64,000 bases of DNA from Streptomyces griseocarneus (GTDB lineage Bacteria > Actinomycetota > Actinomycetes > Streptomycetales > Streptomycetaceae): contig NZ_BNBL01000019.1 in the NCBI RefSeq assembly GCF_014655595.1, positions 43,343-107,342 on the forward strand, given 5' to 3'. Both the position numbers and the translations under genes were made by a program. Within the stretch, counting starts at the first letter, position 1, and each line of letters opens with the position of its first letter. This document shows, piece after piece, positions 42,173 to 49,971 of this stretch. Under the pieces are notes generated by a model. The model saw only the letters and a program-made list of their open reading frames with translations. It made no database searches and was not told where the DNA came from.

Positions 42173-42429
42173 CAGCGGCCACCGCCGCGCTTGCCGTAGC
42201 GGCGCTCGAAGCGCTCCACCCGGCCCGCGGTGTCCAGGACACGCGCGGTGCCCGTGTAGAAGGGGTGGCTCGCCGAGGAGATCTCGACGTCGATGACGGG
42301 GTAGGTGTTGCCGTCCTCCCACTCCACGGTCTTGTCGCTCGTGGCCGTGGACCGGGTGAGGAAGGCGTAGCCGGCGGCGCGGTCGCGGAAGACGACGGGG
42401 CCGTAGGGCGGGTGGATTCCGGGCTTCAT
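42172..42429 (-). CDS. rpmE: Ribosomal protein bL31, type B (cysteine-free)
   Basis: An 85-residue bL31 of the zinc-independent B type: MKPGIHPPYGPVVFRD in place of the CxxC-containing start of the A type, then SSASHPFYTGTARVLDTAGR and RFERRYGKR. During zinc shortage it replaces the zinc-containing copy and frees that zinc. It follows rpmG by six bases and shares one base with the COG0523 start. Confidence 0.96.
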   Translation of the reverse strand: MKPGIHPPYGPVVFRDRAAGYAFLTRSTATSDKTVEWEDGNTYPVIDVEISSASHPFYTGTARVLDTAGRVERFERRYGKRGGGR

Positions 42430-42435
42430 GACGGT

Positions 42436-42600
42436 TCAGCGCTCCTCTCGGAAGACCACGTGACGACCGGCGACCGGGTCGTACTTGCGCAGTTCCATTC
42501 GGTCGGGGTCGTTACGGCGGTTCTTGCGGGTCACGTAGGTGTAGCCGGTTCCGGCGGTGGACCGGAGCTTGATGACGGGGCGTAGTGCGTCGCGGGCCAT
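42436..42600 (-). CDS. rpmG: Ribosomal protein bL33, cysteine-free paralogue
   Basis: A short 54-residue gene that begins MARDALRPVIKLRSTAGTGY, contains TRKNRRNDPDRMELRKYDP and ends HVVFREER. No cysteine is present, so it is a C- bL33. It is the first gene left of the Zur box (42614-42634) and leads the rpmG-rpmE-COG0523-rpsR transcript. It was identified by translating the sequence directly, being too short for most gene callers. Confidence 0.95.
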   Translation of the reverse strand: MARDALRPVIKLRSTAGTGYTYVTRKNRRNDPDRMELRKYDPVAGRHVVFREER

Positions 42601-42613
42601 GGGGGCTACTATA

Positions 42614-42634
42614 CAGAAATGGTTTCCATTTTCA
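42614..42634. promoter_or_regulatory. Zur box between divergent ribosomal-protein operons
   Basis: On the minus strand the site reads TGAAAATGGAAACCATTTCTG, close to the Streptomyces Zur consensus TGAAAATG-N5-CATTTTCA. It lies in the 47 bases between rpmG and rpmB starts, so Zur bound with zinc would repress both directions. The exact consensus match is from memory. Confidence 0.85.
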
Positions 42635-42647
42635 TTAGGGGGAGCGC

Positions 42648-42884
42648 ATGTCCGCCCACTGCCAGCTGACGGGCCGCCGTCCCGGCTTCGGCAACTCCAT
42701 CTCCCACTCCCACCGGCGCACGTCCCGCCGCTTCGACCCCAACATCCAGCGCAAGCGCTACTGGCTCGCCGGTGAAGGGCGCCATGTGCGGCTCACGCTG
42801 AGCGCGAAGGGGATCAGGACGGTGGACGCGATCGGCATCGAGGCCGCCGTGGCGCGGATCCGGGCACGAGGAGGGAAGGTCTGA
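42648..42884 (+). CDS. rpmB: Ribosomal protein bL28, paralogue without zinc CxxC pair
   Basis: A 78-residue bL28: MSAHCQLTGRRPGFGNSISH, then SHRRTSRRFDPNIQRKRYW. The usual C..C pair of zinc bL28 (CxxC) is reduced to one cysteine at position 5, so it cannot bind zinc in the canonical way. It is right of the Zur box and overlaps rpsN by one base (TGATG). Confidence 0.95.
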   Translation: MSAHCQLTGRRPGFGNSISHSHRRTSRRFDPNIQRKRYWLAGEGRHVRLTLSAKGIRTVDAIGIEAAVARIRARGGKV

Positions 42885-43189
42885 TGGCCAAGAAGAGCAA
42901 GATCGCGAAGAACGAGGCCCGGCGGCTCGTCGTCGCGCGGTACGCCGTGCGGCGCGCCGCGCTGAAGGCGATCATCCGCGACCCCGGGGCCGGCGGCGCC
43001 GAGAAACTGTCCGCCCAGCGCGAGCTGCGGCGCCAGCCGCGCGACGCGAGCGCCACCCGGGTGCGCAACCGCGACGCGGTGGACGGCCGGCCGCGCGGGT
43101 ACGTGGGAGCCTTCGGCCTCTCGCGCGTCCGCCTGCGGGAACAGGCCCACGCCGGATTCCTGCCGGGAGTGCGCAAGGCGAGCTGGTAG
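42884..43189 (+). CDS. rpsN: Ribosomal protein bS14, cysteine-free paralogue
   Basis: A 101-residue uS14 of the long, zinc-free C- class with AKKSKIAKNEARRLVVARYA and RDAVDGRPRGYVGAFGLSRV in place of the CxxC zinc ribbon. It is translationally coupled to rpmB and ends the rightward Zur-controlled unit. Downstream a 17/18-matched direct repeat (GGTAGCCGYGACCGGGCC at 43185-43202 and 43211-43228) overlaps its stop codon. Confidence 0.95.
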   Translation: MAKKSKIAKNEARRLVVARYAVRRAALKAIIRDPGAGGAEKLSAQRELRRQPRDASATRVRNRDAVDGRPRGYVGAFGLSRVRLREQAHAGFLPGVRKASW

Positions 43190-43484
43190 CCGCGACCGGG
43201 CCGGTGAACCGGTAGCCGTGACCGGGCCCGCGTGCCGGTCGTCGTAAGGCCAGGTCACGGCGGCCGGACGCCGGCGGTCACCTTGATTGTCAGACCCCCC
43301 TGGCAGACTCACTTCCGTGAGCCGGGGACGGAGACGGGCGACGGGGGTGTTCGTCTCCGTCCCCGCTCACGAACCTGCCCGAGCGCTGCCCCATGCGGCC
43401 CATTTCAGCGGGCAGTACGGCGCGTCGCCTTGCACGATGGCATGGAATCCCCATTCCTCCCGCACCCCAGGGCAGGTACCCGCC
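43190..43484. promoter_or_regulatory. Upstream region of the MreB-like gene
   Basis: This 295-base region holds the second copy of a near-exact 18-base direct repeat and is otherwise without a recognised element. An alternative, longer N terminus of the MreB-like gene could start at the ATG at 43437. I see no other gene. Confidence 0.35.
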
Positions 43485-44513
43485 ATGACCCTCTGCCTCG
43501 ACCAGCTGACCCGCTGCACCGTCGCCGTCGACCTCGGGGCGGCCAGGACCCGCGTCTACCTCAAGGACACCGGCCTGGTCGTGGACGAACCCAGCCTGGC
43601 GGCGGTCAACACCCGGACGGGTTCGCTGATCGCGGTCGGGGAGATGGCCGGCGGGATGGCCGGGCGGACGCCGGGTCACATCAGGGTCGTACGGCCGATC
43701 TCCGGCGGCACGGTCGTCGACATCGACATGGCCCAGCGGATGCTGCGCTTCCTGGTGGACGACAAGATCCGCCGGGCCTGGCGGCGCAAGCCGATGCTGC
43801 GCGCGGCCGTGTGCCTGCCGCACGACGCCGAGCCGATCGCGCAGCGGGCGGCCGTGGAGGTGCTCGGCGCGCTCGGCGCCCGCAAGGTCGAGATGGTCGA
43901 CACGCTCATCGCCGCGGCGGTGGGCTGCGGGCTGCCGGTCGAGCAGCCGGAGGCGACGATGATCGTGGTGTGCGGCGCGGCGTCGACGCAGGTCGCGGTG
44001 CTGTCGCTGGGCTCGATCGTGGCGGCCGAGAAGGTCCAGGTGGGGGGCGACGCGATCGACTACGCCGTCGTCCAGCACCTGCGCAGCGAGCACGAACTGA
44101 TGCTGGCCTCCAAGGGGTTGCACCCCCTGCACCTGGCGCTGTTCGACCCGATGCGGATCGGTACGGAGACCGAGGTGCGCGGCCGGGACGTGGCGACGGG
44201 GCTGTCGCGTACGGTCCTGGTGAACACCGCCCACGTCCGCGAGGCGATCCACACCCCGCTGACCGCCGTGCTGGACGCCATCGGGCGCGTTCTGCGCGAG
44301 TGCCCGCCGGACCTGGTGGCCGACCTCGCCGAGCGCGGGGTGATGCTCGCGGGCGGCAGCGCGATGCTGCCGGGCCTGGACACGATGATCGAGCATGCGA
44401 CCGGCATGGTCGTACGCGTCGCCGACAACCCCGACACCTGCTCCGTCGTCGGACTGGGCGCGATGATGGAGGGAAAGATCCGGCCGATGCGGCTGGATCC
44501 GATGGTGAACTGA
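43485..44513 (+). CDS. MreB-like actin-fold protein with altered phosphate motif
   Basis: The 342-residue protein has the actin/Hsp70 fold of MreB: VAVDLGAARTRVYLKDTGLV (phosphate 1), RPISGGTVVDIDMAQRML and the adenosine motif VMLAGGSAMLPGLDTMIEH. The phosphate 2 motif, normally a DxGGGT run, reads VVCGAASTQVAVLSLG here, lacking the aspartate and two glycines, so ATP binding or hydrolysis may be altered. It is shorter than MreB by a few residues, with no mreC/mreD neighbours, suggesting an accessory role in sporulation-septum wall synthesis rather than being the housekeeping MreB. The ATG at 43485 is preferred. Confidence 0.85.
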   Translation: MTLCLDQLTRCTVAVDLGAARTRVYLKDTGLVVDEPSLAAVNTRTGSLIAVGEMAGGMAGRTPGHIRVVRPISGGTVVDIDMAQRMLRFLVDDKIRRAWRRKPMLRAAVCLPHDAEPIAQRAAVEVLGALGARKVEMVDTLIAAAVGCGLPVEQPEATMIVVCGAASTQVAVLSLGSIVAAEKVQVGGDAIDYAVVQHLRSEHELMLASKGLHPLHLALFDPMRIGTETEVRGRDVATGLSRTVLVNTAHVREAIHTPLTAVLDAIGRVLRECPPDLVADLAERGVMLAGGSAMLPGLDTMIEHATGMVVRVADNPDTCSVVGLGAMMEGKIRPMRLDPMVN

Positions 44514-44728
44514 AAGCGGAGCCGAAAGCGGTACGGATCGCGGCACGGAACGCAGGACGAACTCGGCCTGAAACATGGCCTGATAGATGGCCTGAAACGC
44601 GGCCTGAAAGGCTTTCCGCCGCTTCCCGCGTTTCCGCCCGCGATTCTCATCGGCCGCCTTGGGAACTTCTTTACCCCCCGGAACGGTTCTCCCTGTGCAC
44701 CCCTATTCGCACAAGGAGATACACGCAC
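44514..44728. other. Intergenic region with tandem repeats
   Basis: 215 bases between the MreB-like and TerB genes. The only structure seen is the four-copy 12-base repeat described separately. A low-complexity leader rich in CCGAAAGCG-type words precedes it. Confidence 0.4.
44565..44612. repeat. Four tandem 12-base repeats, consensus GGCCTGAAACRY
   Basis: The units are GGCCTGAAACAT, GGCCTGATAGAT, GGCCTGAAACGC and GGCCTGAAAGGC, exactly head to tail over 48 bases. They lie in the 5' region of the TerB gene, 116 bases before its start. Confidence 0.9.
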
Positions 44729-45184
44729 ATGGCGCTCTGGGACCGGCTCAAGGAATCGGCCACGACGATGCAGGGCCAGCTGATGGCGAAGAAGAACGAC
44801 CTGAAGAGCGGGGCGTTCCGTGACGCGAGCATGGCAATGTGCGCTCTGGTGGCGGCCGCTGACGGTTCGATCGACGCCTCCGAGCGGCAGCGCGTCGCCT
44901 CACTGATCGCCACCAATGACGTCCTGCGGAACTTCCCCGCCGACGATCTGCAGGCGCGTTTCAACGACTACTGCCAGAAGCTCACCACCGATTTCGCCTT
45001 CGGCAAGGTCAGCGTCATGCAGACCATCGGCAAGGTGCACAAGAAGCCGACCGAGGCACGGGCCGTCATCCAGATCGGCATTGTCATCGGCGGCGCCGAC
45101 GGCGACTTCGACAAGTCGGAACAGGCCGTCGTGCGCGAGGCGTGCTTCGCACTGGGCATCAACCCCGCCGAGTTCGACCTCTGA
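44729..45184 (+). CDS. TerB-family tellurite-resistance-like protein
   Basis: The 151-residue TerB/DUF533-type helical protein contains ALWDRLKESATTMQGQLM, MAMCALVAAADGSIDASERQ and VIGGADGDFDKSEQAVVREA, the two acidic (DGS/DGD) loops that mark the metal-binding pocket of TerB. The AAGGAG ribosome site is ideal. Proteins of this family act in stress and tellurite responses; no other ter genes are adjacent. Confidence 0.92.
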   Translation: MALWDRLKESATTMQGQLMAKKNDLKSGAFRDASMAMCALVAAADGSIDASERQRVASLIATNDVLRNFPADDLQARFNDYCQKLTTDFAFGKVSVMQTIGKVHKKPTEARAVIQIGIVIGGADGDFDKSEQAVVREACFALGINPAEFDL

Positions 45185-45268
45185 CGGCTCCCGCCGCTTT
45201 TCGCGAGCCGGCCGGCAACGTTCGACCGGCGCCGGACAGCGGCGGATAATCGACCGCCATTCCGTCGG

Positions 45269-45309
45269 CGGCACGGGCGCGGGCACCTCGGTGACCTGCG
45301 CCCGTGCCG
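45269..45309 (+). terminator. Terminator hairpin after the TerB gene
   Basis: CGGCACGGGCGC pairs with GCGCCCGTGCCG over 12 bp with a 17-base loop, 85 bases past the TerB stop. Confidence 0.6.
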
Positions 45310-45393
45310 CTGACGGGCACCCGCCGTCCGGACTCCGGTGTCCGATCCGCCGGCCTTGCCGGCCGCTCGCCCGCCCCAGCAGATTGGGGGCCC

Positions 45394-47103
45394 ATGGCGG
45401 ACCGGCATCGCCCCGGCGCGGGCGGCTTCACCTACCTCCCCCTGGACCGCGAACTCATCGTGGTGGCACGCGCCGACGCGCGGCTGCGCGCCGACCCCTC
45501 GGGCGTACGGTCCGAGGCGGGCGCCGACCTGCGCGCGCTCGACGCGTTCCTCGCCGACGAACGCCTGACGCTCGAGCCCCTCTTCGCCGCCGGCCGCACT
45601 CCCCCGCTGAGCCTCTTCCACCGGGTGCGCGGCACGGACCGGCGGCAGGAGGAGATCGCCGCCCGGCTGACCGCGCTGCCCGGCGTCGAGGCGGCGTACG
45701 TCAAACCGAGCGCCCTGCCCGCCGGTGCGCCGGGCGGCGCGGCCGAACGCCCCCGGGCACCCGGCGATCTCACGCTCCGTCAGGGCGTTCTGGGCCCCGC
45801 CCCCACCGGGGTGGACGCCCGCTGGGCCTGGGGCCTGCCGGGCGGCACCGGCGAGGGCGTACGGGTCGTCGACGTGGGGGCCGCCTGGCGGCTCGGCCAC
45901 GAGAACCTCGGCCACCAGCTCGCCGGGATCGTCGCGGGCACGCCCGTGGCGGACCTGGCCTGGCGCAACCACGGCACGAACGCGATCGGCGTCGTGTGCG
46001 GCGGCGGCCGCGGCGGTTCCGGGACCACCGGGCTGGCCCCCGGCACGCACGTCGGCGCCGCCTCCTTCCACGGCATCGGCACCGCCGCCGCCATCCACCA
46101 GGCGGCGGCGCGCCTGTCGCCGGGCGACATCGTGCTGGTGGGGCTGCACCGGCCCGGCCCCCGCTTCGGCTACTGCGACCGCGACGACCAGCGCGGCTGC
46201 GTCCCGCTGGAGTGGTGGCCCGACGACTTCGCGGCGATCCGGCACGCCACGGCGAACGGCGTCCTGGTCGTGGCGGCCGCCGGCAACGGCTCCGAGTGCC
46301 TGGACGACGCGCTGTACCGGGCGCGGCCGGACGGCTTCCCCACGTGGTGGGGCAACCCCTTCGACCCCCACGGTCCCTCGTCGGGCGCCGTCGTCGTGGG
46401 CGCGGGCGCCCCGCCGCCCGGCACGCACGGCCGCGACCACGGCCCGGACCGCTCCCGGCTCGCCTTCTCGGGCTTCGGGACTCGGGTGGACGCCCAGGGC
46501 TGGGGCCACGAGGTCACCACGACCGGCGGCCACTGGGACGGGCCCGGCGACCTGCGCGGCGGTCCCGACGAGGACGCCTGGTACACCGACGTCTTCCGGG
46601 GCACGTCCGCCGCCGTGGCCGTCGTCGGCGGCGTGCTGGCGTCCGTACAGGGCGCGCTCAGGGCGGCGGGCCTGCCGCCGCTGACACCGGGGCGGGCGCG
46701 CGAGCTGCTGCGGACCACCGGCTCGCCGCAGCGGGACGCGCCGGGCCGGCCCGCCTCCCAGCGCATCGGCAACCGCCCCGACCTGCGCGCGGCCGTCGCG
46801 CGGCTGCTGCCCGGCCCGGTCGCCTCCGGCGTCGCCGAACGGCTGCGGGACGAGCTGATGCCTTACCCGCCCGGGGCCGGGCCGCGGCTGCGGCTGTACG
46901 TGGCCGGGGCCTGGCGCGGGCTCGAGCGCCCCGGCCCGGAGGTCCGCCACGCGGTGCACGCCGCGTTCGCGAGCGGGCGGGCCGGGGCCGTCCGCGTCTG
47001 GTACGCGGGCGACAGGGTCGTCGGCCTCGTCGTCGGCGACCCCGCCCGGGAGGCGGAGGGCGCGCCGTGGCCGGAGGGCGCGGCGGAGCCGGGGGACGGC
47101 TGA
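45394..47103 (+). CDS. Subtilisin-like (S8) serine peptidase without signal peptide
   Basis: The 569-residue protein has an N-terminal region of about 135 residues that resembles a propeptide or substrate-recognition domain, then a subtilase domain with catalytic Asp in VRVVDVGAAW, His in NHGTNAIGVV, oxyanion Asn in AAAGNGSE and Ser in GTSAAVAVVGG. No signal peptide or TM segment is present, so it is probably cytoplasmic or exported by an unusual route. The C-terminal 60 residues (VAGAWRGLERP, VRVWYAGDRVVGLVVG) form an additional small domain. Convergent with rppA. The substrate is unknown. Confidence 0.85.
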   Translation: MADRHRPGAGGFTYLPLDRELIVVARADARLRADPSGVRSEAGADLRALDAFLADERLTLEPLFAAGRTPPLSLFHRVRGTDRRQEEIAARLTALPGVEAAYVKPSALPAGAPGGAAERPRAPGDLTLRQGVLGPAPTGVDARWAWGLPGGTGEGVRVVDVGAAWRLGHENLGHQLAGIVAGTPVADLAWRNHGTNAIGVVCGGGRGGSGTTGLAPGTHVGAASFHGIGTAAAIHQAAARLSPGDIVLVGLHRPGPRFGYCDRDDQRGCVPLEWWPDDFAAIRHATANGVLVVAAAGNGSECLDDALYRARPDGFPTWWGNPFDPHGPSSGAVVVGAGAPPPGTHGRDHGPDRSRLAFSGFGTRVDAQGWGHEVTTTGGHWDGPGDLRGGPDEDAWYTDVFRGTSAAVAVVGGVLASVQGALRAAGLPPLTPGRARELLRTTGSPQRDAPGRPASQRIGNRPDLRAAVARLLPGPVASGVAERLRDELMPYPPGAGPRLRLYVAGAWRGLERPGPEVRHAVHAAFASGRAGAVRVWYAGDRVVGLVVGDPAREAEGAPWPEGAAEPGDG

Positions 47104-47126
47104 CCGCGCCCGGCACCGCCGCGTCC

Positions 47127-48245
47127 TCAGACCGGCTGGGTCACGGGGGCGGCGCGTTCACCGCCGTCGCCGTTGCCCCGGGCCTTGCCGTGGCCGTTGG
47201 TCCCGGACCAGGTGCCCAGCGCGATCTCCGCGGTGATGCCCGGGCCGAAGCCGGCGATGATGCCCCGGGCCGCGTGGTCGGCGCCGCCGTCCTGGAAGAG
47301 CCGCTCGAGGGCGTCGAAGATGACCGCGCTGGCGATGTTGCCGCGCTCGGTGAGGGTCTCCCTGCTGTAGCGGAACGTCTCCGGCGCCAGGCCCAGATAG
47401 TGGCTGAGGTCGTCCAGGATGCGCGGGCCGCCGGCGTGCACGATGTAGAAGTCGAGCTCGGAGACGTCCCACTGGTGCGGCTCGGCCATGTCGCGCATGG
47501 CGGGCGCGAGCATGGCCATCGTGCCCGGCACCCGCTTGTCCAGGATGAAGTGGAACCCGGTGTCCCGGATCCCGTAGGAGATCCACTCCTCGGTGTCGGG
47601 CACCAGGTGCGAGCCGTTGGCCTCGATCCGCACGCCCGTGCCGCCCTCTCCGCGCACGACGGCCGCGGCCAGGGCGTCTCCGAAGAGCCCGTTGGAGAGC
47701 AGGTTGCCGACGCCCAGGTCGGTGGGCTGGTAGAGCAGTGAACAGAACTCGCAAGCCACGATCAGCACGTTCGCCCCGGGATAGGCCCGGCAGAAGTCGT
47801 GTGCGCGGTTGATCGCCGCACCGCCCGCCGCGCAGCCCAGCTGGGCGATGGGCAGCTGCCGGGTCTCGTTGCGGAAGTCCATGGTGTTGATCAGCCATGC
47901 GGTCATCGACGGCATCATGAAGCCGGTGCACGAGACGTACACGATGAGGTCGATGTCACGGGTGGTCAGCTCGGCATGGTCCAGCGCACGTCGTACGACA
48001 TCGGGAACGCGCGCCTTGGCCTCCCGTTCGTAGCGGGCGTTGCGCACGGTGAAGCCCGGATGTTTGAGCGTGTCCTCGATCGGTTGCACGAGGTGTCGTT
48101 TCTGCACGCCCGTATTGCCGATCAGCCGGAGCGCGAGGCCCAGCTGTGGATGGTCGGCATGCAGCGTACGGGCGAGCTCCAGAGTCTCTTCCCTCGTGAT
48201 CACATGCTCGGGGACGGCGATGGCCGGTCTGCACAAAGTCGCCAT
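47127..48245 (-). CDS. rppA: Type III polyketide synthase (1,3,6,8-tetrahydroxynaphthalene synthase)
   Basis: The 372-residue enzyme is an RppA-type chalcone-synthase-like PKS that makes tetrahydroxynaphthalene from five malonyl-CoA units. The catalytic triad is present: Cys138 in QLGCAAGGAAI, His in YIVHAGGPRIL and Asn in ERGNIASAVI. The cavity cysteine motif YVSCTGF typical of RppA is also there. It begins the minus-strand side of the region with secondary-metabolism genes. RppA pigments (flaviolin, melanin-like polymers) are common in streptomycetes; no oxidising partner P450 is adjacent, so the product could be shunted elsewhere. Confidence 0.93.
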   Translation of the reverse strand: MATLCRPAIAVPEHVITREETLELARTLHADHPQLGLALRLIGNTGVQKRHLVQPIEDTLKHPGFTVRNARYEREAKARVPDVVRRALDHAELTTRDIDLIVYVSCTGFMMPSMTAWLINTMDFRNETRQLPIAQLGCAAGGAAINRAHDFCRAYPGANVLIVACEFCSLLYQPTDLGVGNLLSNGLFGDALAAAVVRGEGGTGVRIEANGSHLVPDTEEWISYGIRDTGFHFILDKRVPGTMAMLAPAMRDMAEPHQWDVSELDFYIVHAGGPRILDDLSHYLGLAPETFRYSRETLTERGNIASAVIFDALERLFQDGGADHAARGIIAGFGPGITAEIALGTWSGTNGHGKARGNGDGGERAAPVTQPV

Positions 48246-48534
48246 GACGGCCTCTCCAGTCGCGTCGGTATCAATGCTCGATGCCCAGGGCCGCCGAAAT
48301 GACCCGGCAGCTTATGTCCAGTACATGCCGCATTGGGAAGAGCAACACACATATGAGTGGAAACTTCACCCGAAGAGTGGAATTTCCCGTACGTGCACCA
48401 AGGCCCCCGGCAGCCACGCCGGGCCCGGGCCGAGCCGCGGCCCCCGGCCCCTCAGGCACGTCTCGTGCGGCCCTCGAGCGCGCTGCTCCACGATGCCGCG
48501 GACACCTGCCGCGGGCACGTGAGGAGACGACACA
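48246..48534. promoter_or_regulatory. Divergent region, rppA and thioesterase-like gene
   Basis: These 289 bases carry both promoters. A direct repeat GAGTGGAA occurs at 48355-48362 and 48375-48382, and GGAAA/TTTCC close an imperfect inverted repeat around it. I see no gene in this gap. Confidence 0.4.
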
Positions 48535-49269
48535 GTGGGCGCAGTGGGCACGCAGTGGTTCCGCCGGCATGGACCCGTCTCACCGGACGGCCCGCGGCTG
48601 GTCTGCTTCCCGCACGCCGGGGACGCGGCGAGCGGCTTCGCGGGGCTCGCCCGCGCGCTCACCCCGGCCGTGGAGGTGCTGACCGTGCGCGGCCCCGCCG
48701 GGCCCGGACGGCTCGCGGAGGAGGTGGGCGCCCTGGCCGGCCGTCGCCCGTACGTCTTCTTCGGCCACGGCACGGGGGCCGTACTGGCGTTCGAGACCGC
48801 CCGGCGGCTGGAGGGGCGGCCGGGGGGCGGGCCGCGGCGGCTGTTCCTGTCCGGGCGCGGCGCCCCGGCCGGGCGGGGCGGCCCGTACGACCGGGTGCGC
48901 GCCGACGCCCATGTGCTCGCCGCGATCCGGCGGCTGGGCGGTACGGCGGACGGGGTGTTCCGGGAGCCGGGACTGCTGGCGATGGCGCTGCCGGCGCTGC
49001 GCGCGGACTACCGGGCGCTCGGCGTGGGCGAGCGCCCGGCCCCGGAGCCGGCCGTGGCGCCGCTGAGCGTGCCGGTCACGGTGCTGGCCGGGGACGGCGA
49101 GACGGACGCCGGCGCCGACGACGTCACCACGTGGTGCGGGCTGTCGGCGGCCGGGAGCGAGGTGCGGGTCTTTCCGGGCGGGCCCTTCCGGCCCGGCCGC
49201 CACACCGCCGGGGTGGCCGCCCTGATAGCCCGTTCGCTGGACCTGCGGGCGGCCGGCCCCACGCGCTGA
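48535..49269 (+). CDS. Type II thioesterase-like protein lacking catalytic Ser and His
   Basis: The 244-residue protein aligns over its length with the editing thioesterases of polyketide/peptide clusters: CFPHAGDAASGF (family PxAG opening) and FFGHGTGAVLAFETARRL. In the nucleophile elbow the expected GHSxG is GHGTG, so the serine is a glycine, and the final histidine motif GGHF reads GGPF. The aspartate site GDGETDAGADDVTTW is kept. The start is a GTG at 48535 with AGGAG upstream. It is probably a pseudoenzyme that binds rather than hydrolyses acyl carriers; a sequencing error is unlikely because several positions differ. Confidence 0.82.
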   Translation: MGAVGTQWFRRHGPVSPDGPRLVCFPHAGDAASGFAGLARALTPAVEVLTVRGPAGPGRLAEEVGALAGRRPYVFFGHGTGAVLAFETARRLEGRPGGGPRRLFLSGRGAPAGRGGPYDRVRADAHVLAAIRRLGGTADGVFREPGLLAMALPALRADYRALGVGERPAPEPAVAPLSVPVTVLAGDGETDAGADDVTTWCGLSAAGSEVRVFPGGPFRPGRHTAGVAALIARSLDLRAAGPTR

Positions 49270-49277
49270 GCCGGGGC

Positions 49278-49297
49278 GGGCGTACGGACGTACGCCC
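49278..49297. terminator. Terminator palindrome, thioesterase-like/HxlR convergence
   Basis: GGGCGTACG and CGTACGCCC form a near-perfect palindrome in the 30 bases between two convergent stop codons. Confidence 0.6.
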
Positions 49298-49299
49298 CG

Positions 49300-49653
49300 T
49301 CAGTCCCGCGCCCGCGGCGCGCGGGACTCGTGCTCCTCGCCCCAGGCCGCGAGCGGCAGCAGGCTCTCGTGCAGGGCGAGGCCCAGTTCGGTCAGCGAAT
49401 ACTGCACGGCCCGGGGCAGGGTCCGGGAACACTCGTCGCGGTGGACGACGCCGTCCAGCTCCATCTCGCGCAGCTGCTGGCTGAGCACCTTCTCGCTGAC
49501 GCCCAGGACGGCGCGCCTGAGTTCGCCGAAGCGGAGCGGGCGGCGGTGCAGTTCGGCAAGGATCACCGGCTTCCACTTGCCGCCGATGACGCCCAGGGCC
49601 GTCACCAGCCCACCGGTGAACGACGGCAAGGTCGGTAACGACTGGCCTCTCAT
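49300..49653 (-). CDS. HxlR family winged-helix regulator
   Basis: A 117-residue HxlR/DUF24 protein: LGVIGGKWKPVILAELHRRPLR, then RFGELRRAVLGVSEKVLSQQL, and the wing region VQYSLTELGLAL. HxlR proteins sense reactive electrophiles or oxidants, some through one conserved cysteine; here the only cysteine is in DECSRTLP before the wing. It lies in the secondary-metabolism region, convergent with the thioesterase-like gene. HxlR-like operator repeats upstream of the SgcJ-like gene (53047-53152) are a possible target. Confidence 0.9.
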   Translation of the reverse strand: MRGQSLPTLPSFTGGLVTALGVIGGKWKPVILAELHRRPLRFGELRRAVLGVSEKVLSQQLREMELDGVVHRDECSRTLPRAVQYSLTELGLALHESLLPLAAWGEEHESRAPRARD

Positions 49654-49971
49654 GCCCCACCCCTACCCGGCACCACGACCGCGGTTGACTGAGTCTCACC
49701 CATTGCCAGCAGACCATACCGCATGAGCGGTATTTTTAGCCTTTGGGAGGGTGCGTCTTTTCGCCGGCGGCCCCTTCCCTCTGATTCCCACCGCTTCCCA
49801 CCGATTCCCTCCGGGTCCCACCGCACCGAATTCCGGCTCCCGGACCCGCCCCTGTCGATTCGGAATTCTCTCTTCCAACGTGCAGGATTACTCCACCGCT
49901 ACGGACACGGCCCCCCTGTAATGCCGGCAATCGGGGACCGCCGGACCCGTCGAAACAGAAGGAGGGTTGGC
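49654..49971. promoter_or_regulatory. Promoter region of HxlR and TetR genes with operator and short repeats
   Basis: 318 bases. The perfect palindrome at 49716-49733 is described separately. Between 49780 and 49830 a purine-poor stretch repeats the words GATTCCCACCG, CTTCCCACCG, GATTCCCTCCG and GGTCCCACCG, a degenerate 10 to 11-base tandem. Otherwise no gene or RNA is evident. Confidence 0.5.
49716..49733. promoter_or_regulatory. Candidate autoregulatory element, left of TetR gene
   Basis: ATACCGC-ATGA-GCGGTAT is an exact palindrome whose core is ACC-N8-GGT. The same core spacing occurs at 50638-50655, the other side of the TetR gene. Autoregulatory elements of gamma-butyrolactone receptors have this general symmetry. 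Confidence 0.6.

Noticed and set aside
43437..43484. Longer start of the MreB-like gene at 43437 or 43287
   Set aside because: The extra residues have no family similarity and the actin-fold motif begins shortly after the ATG at 43485.
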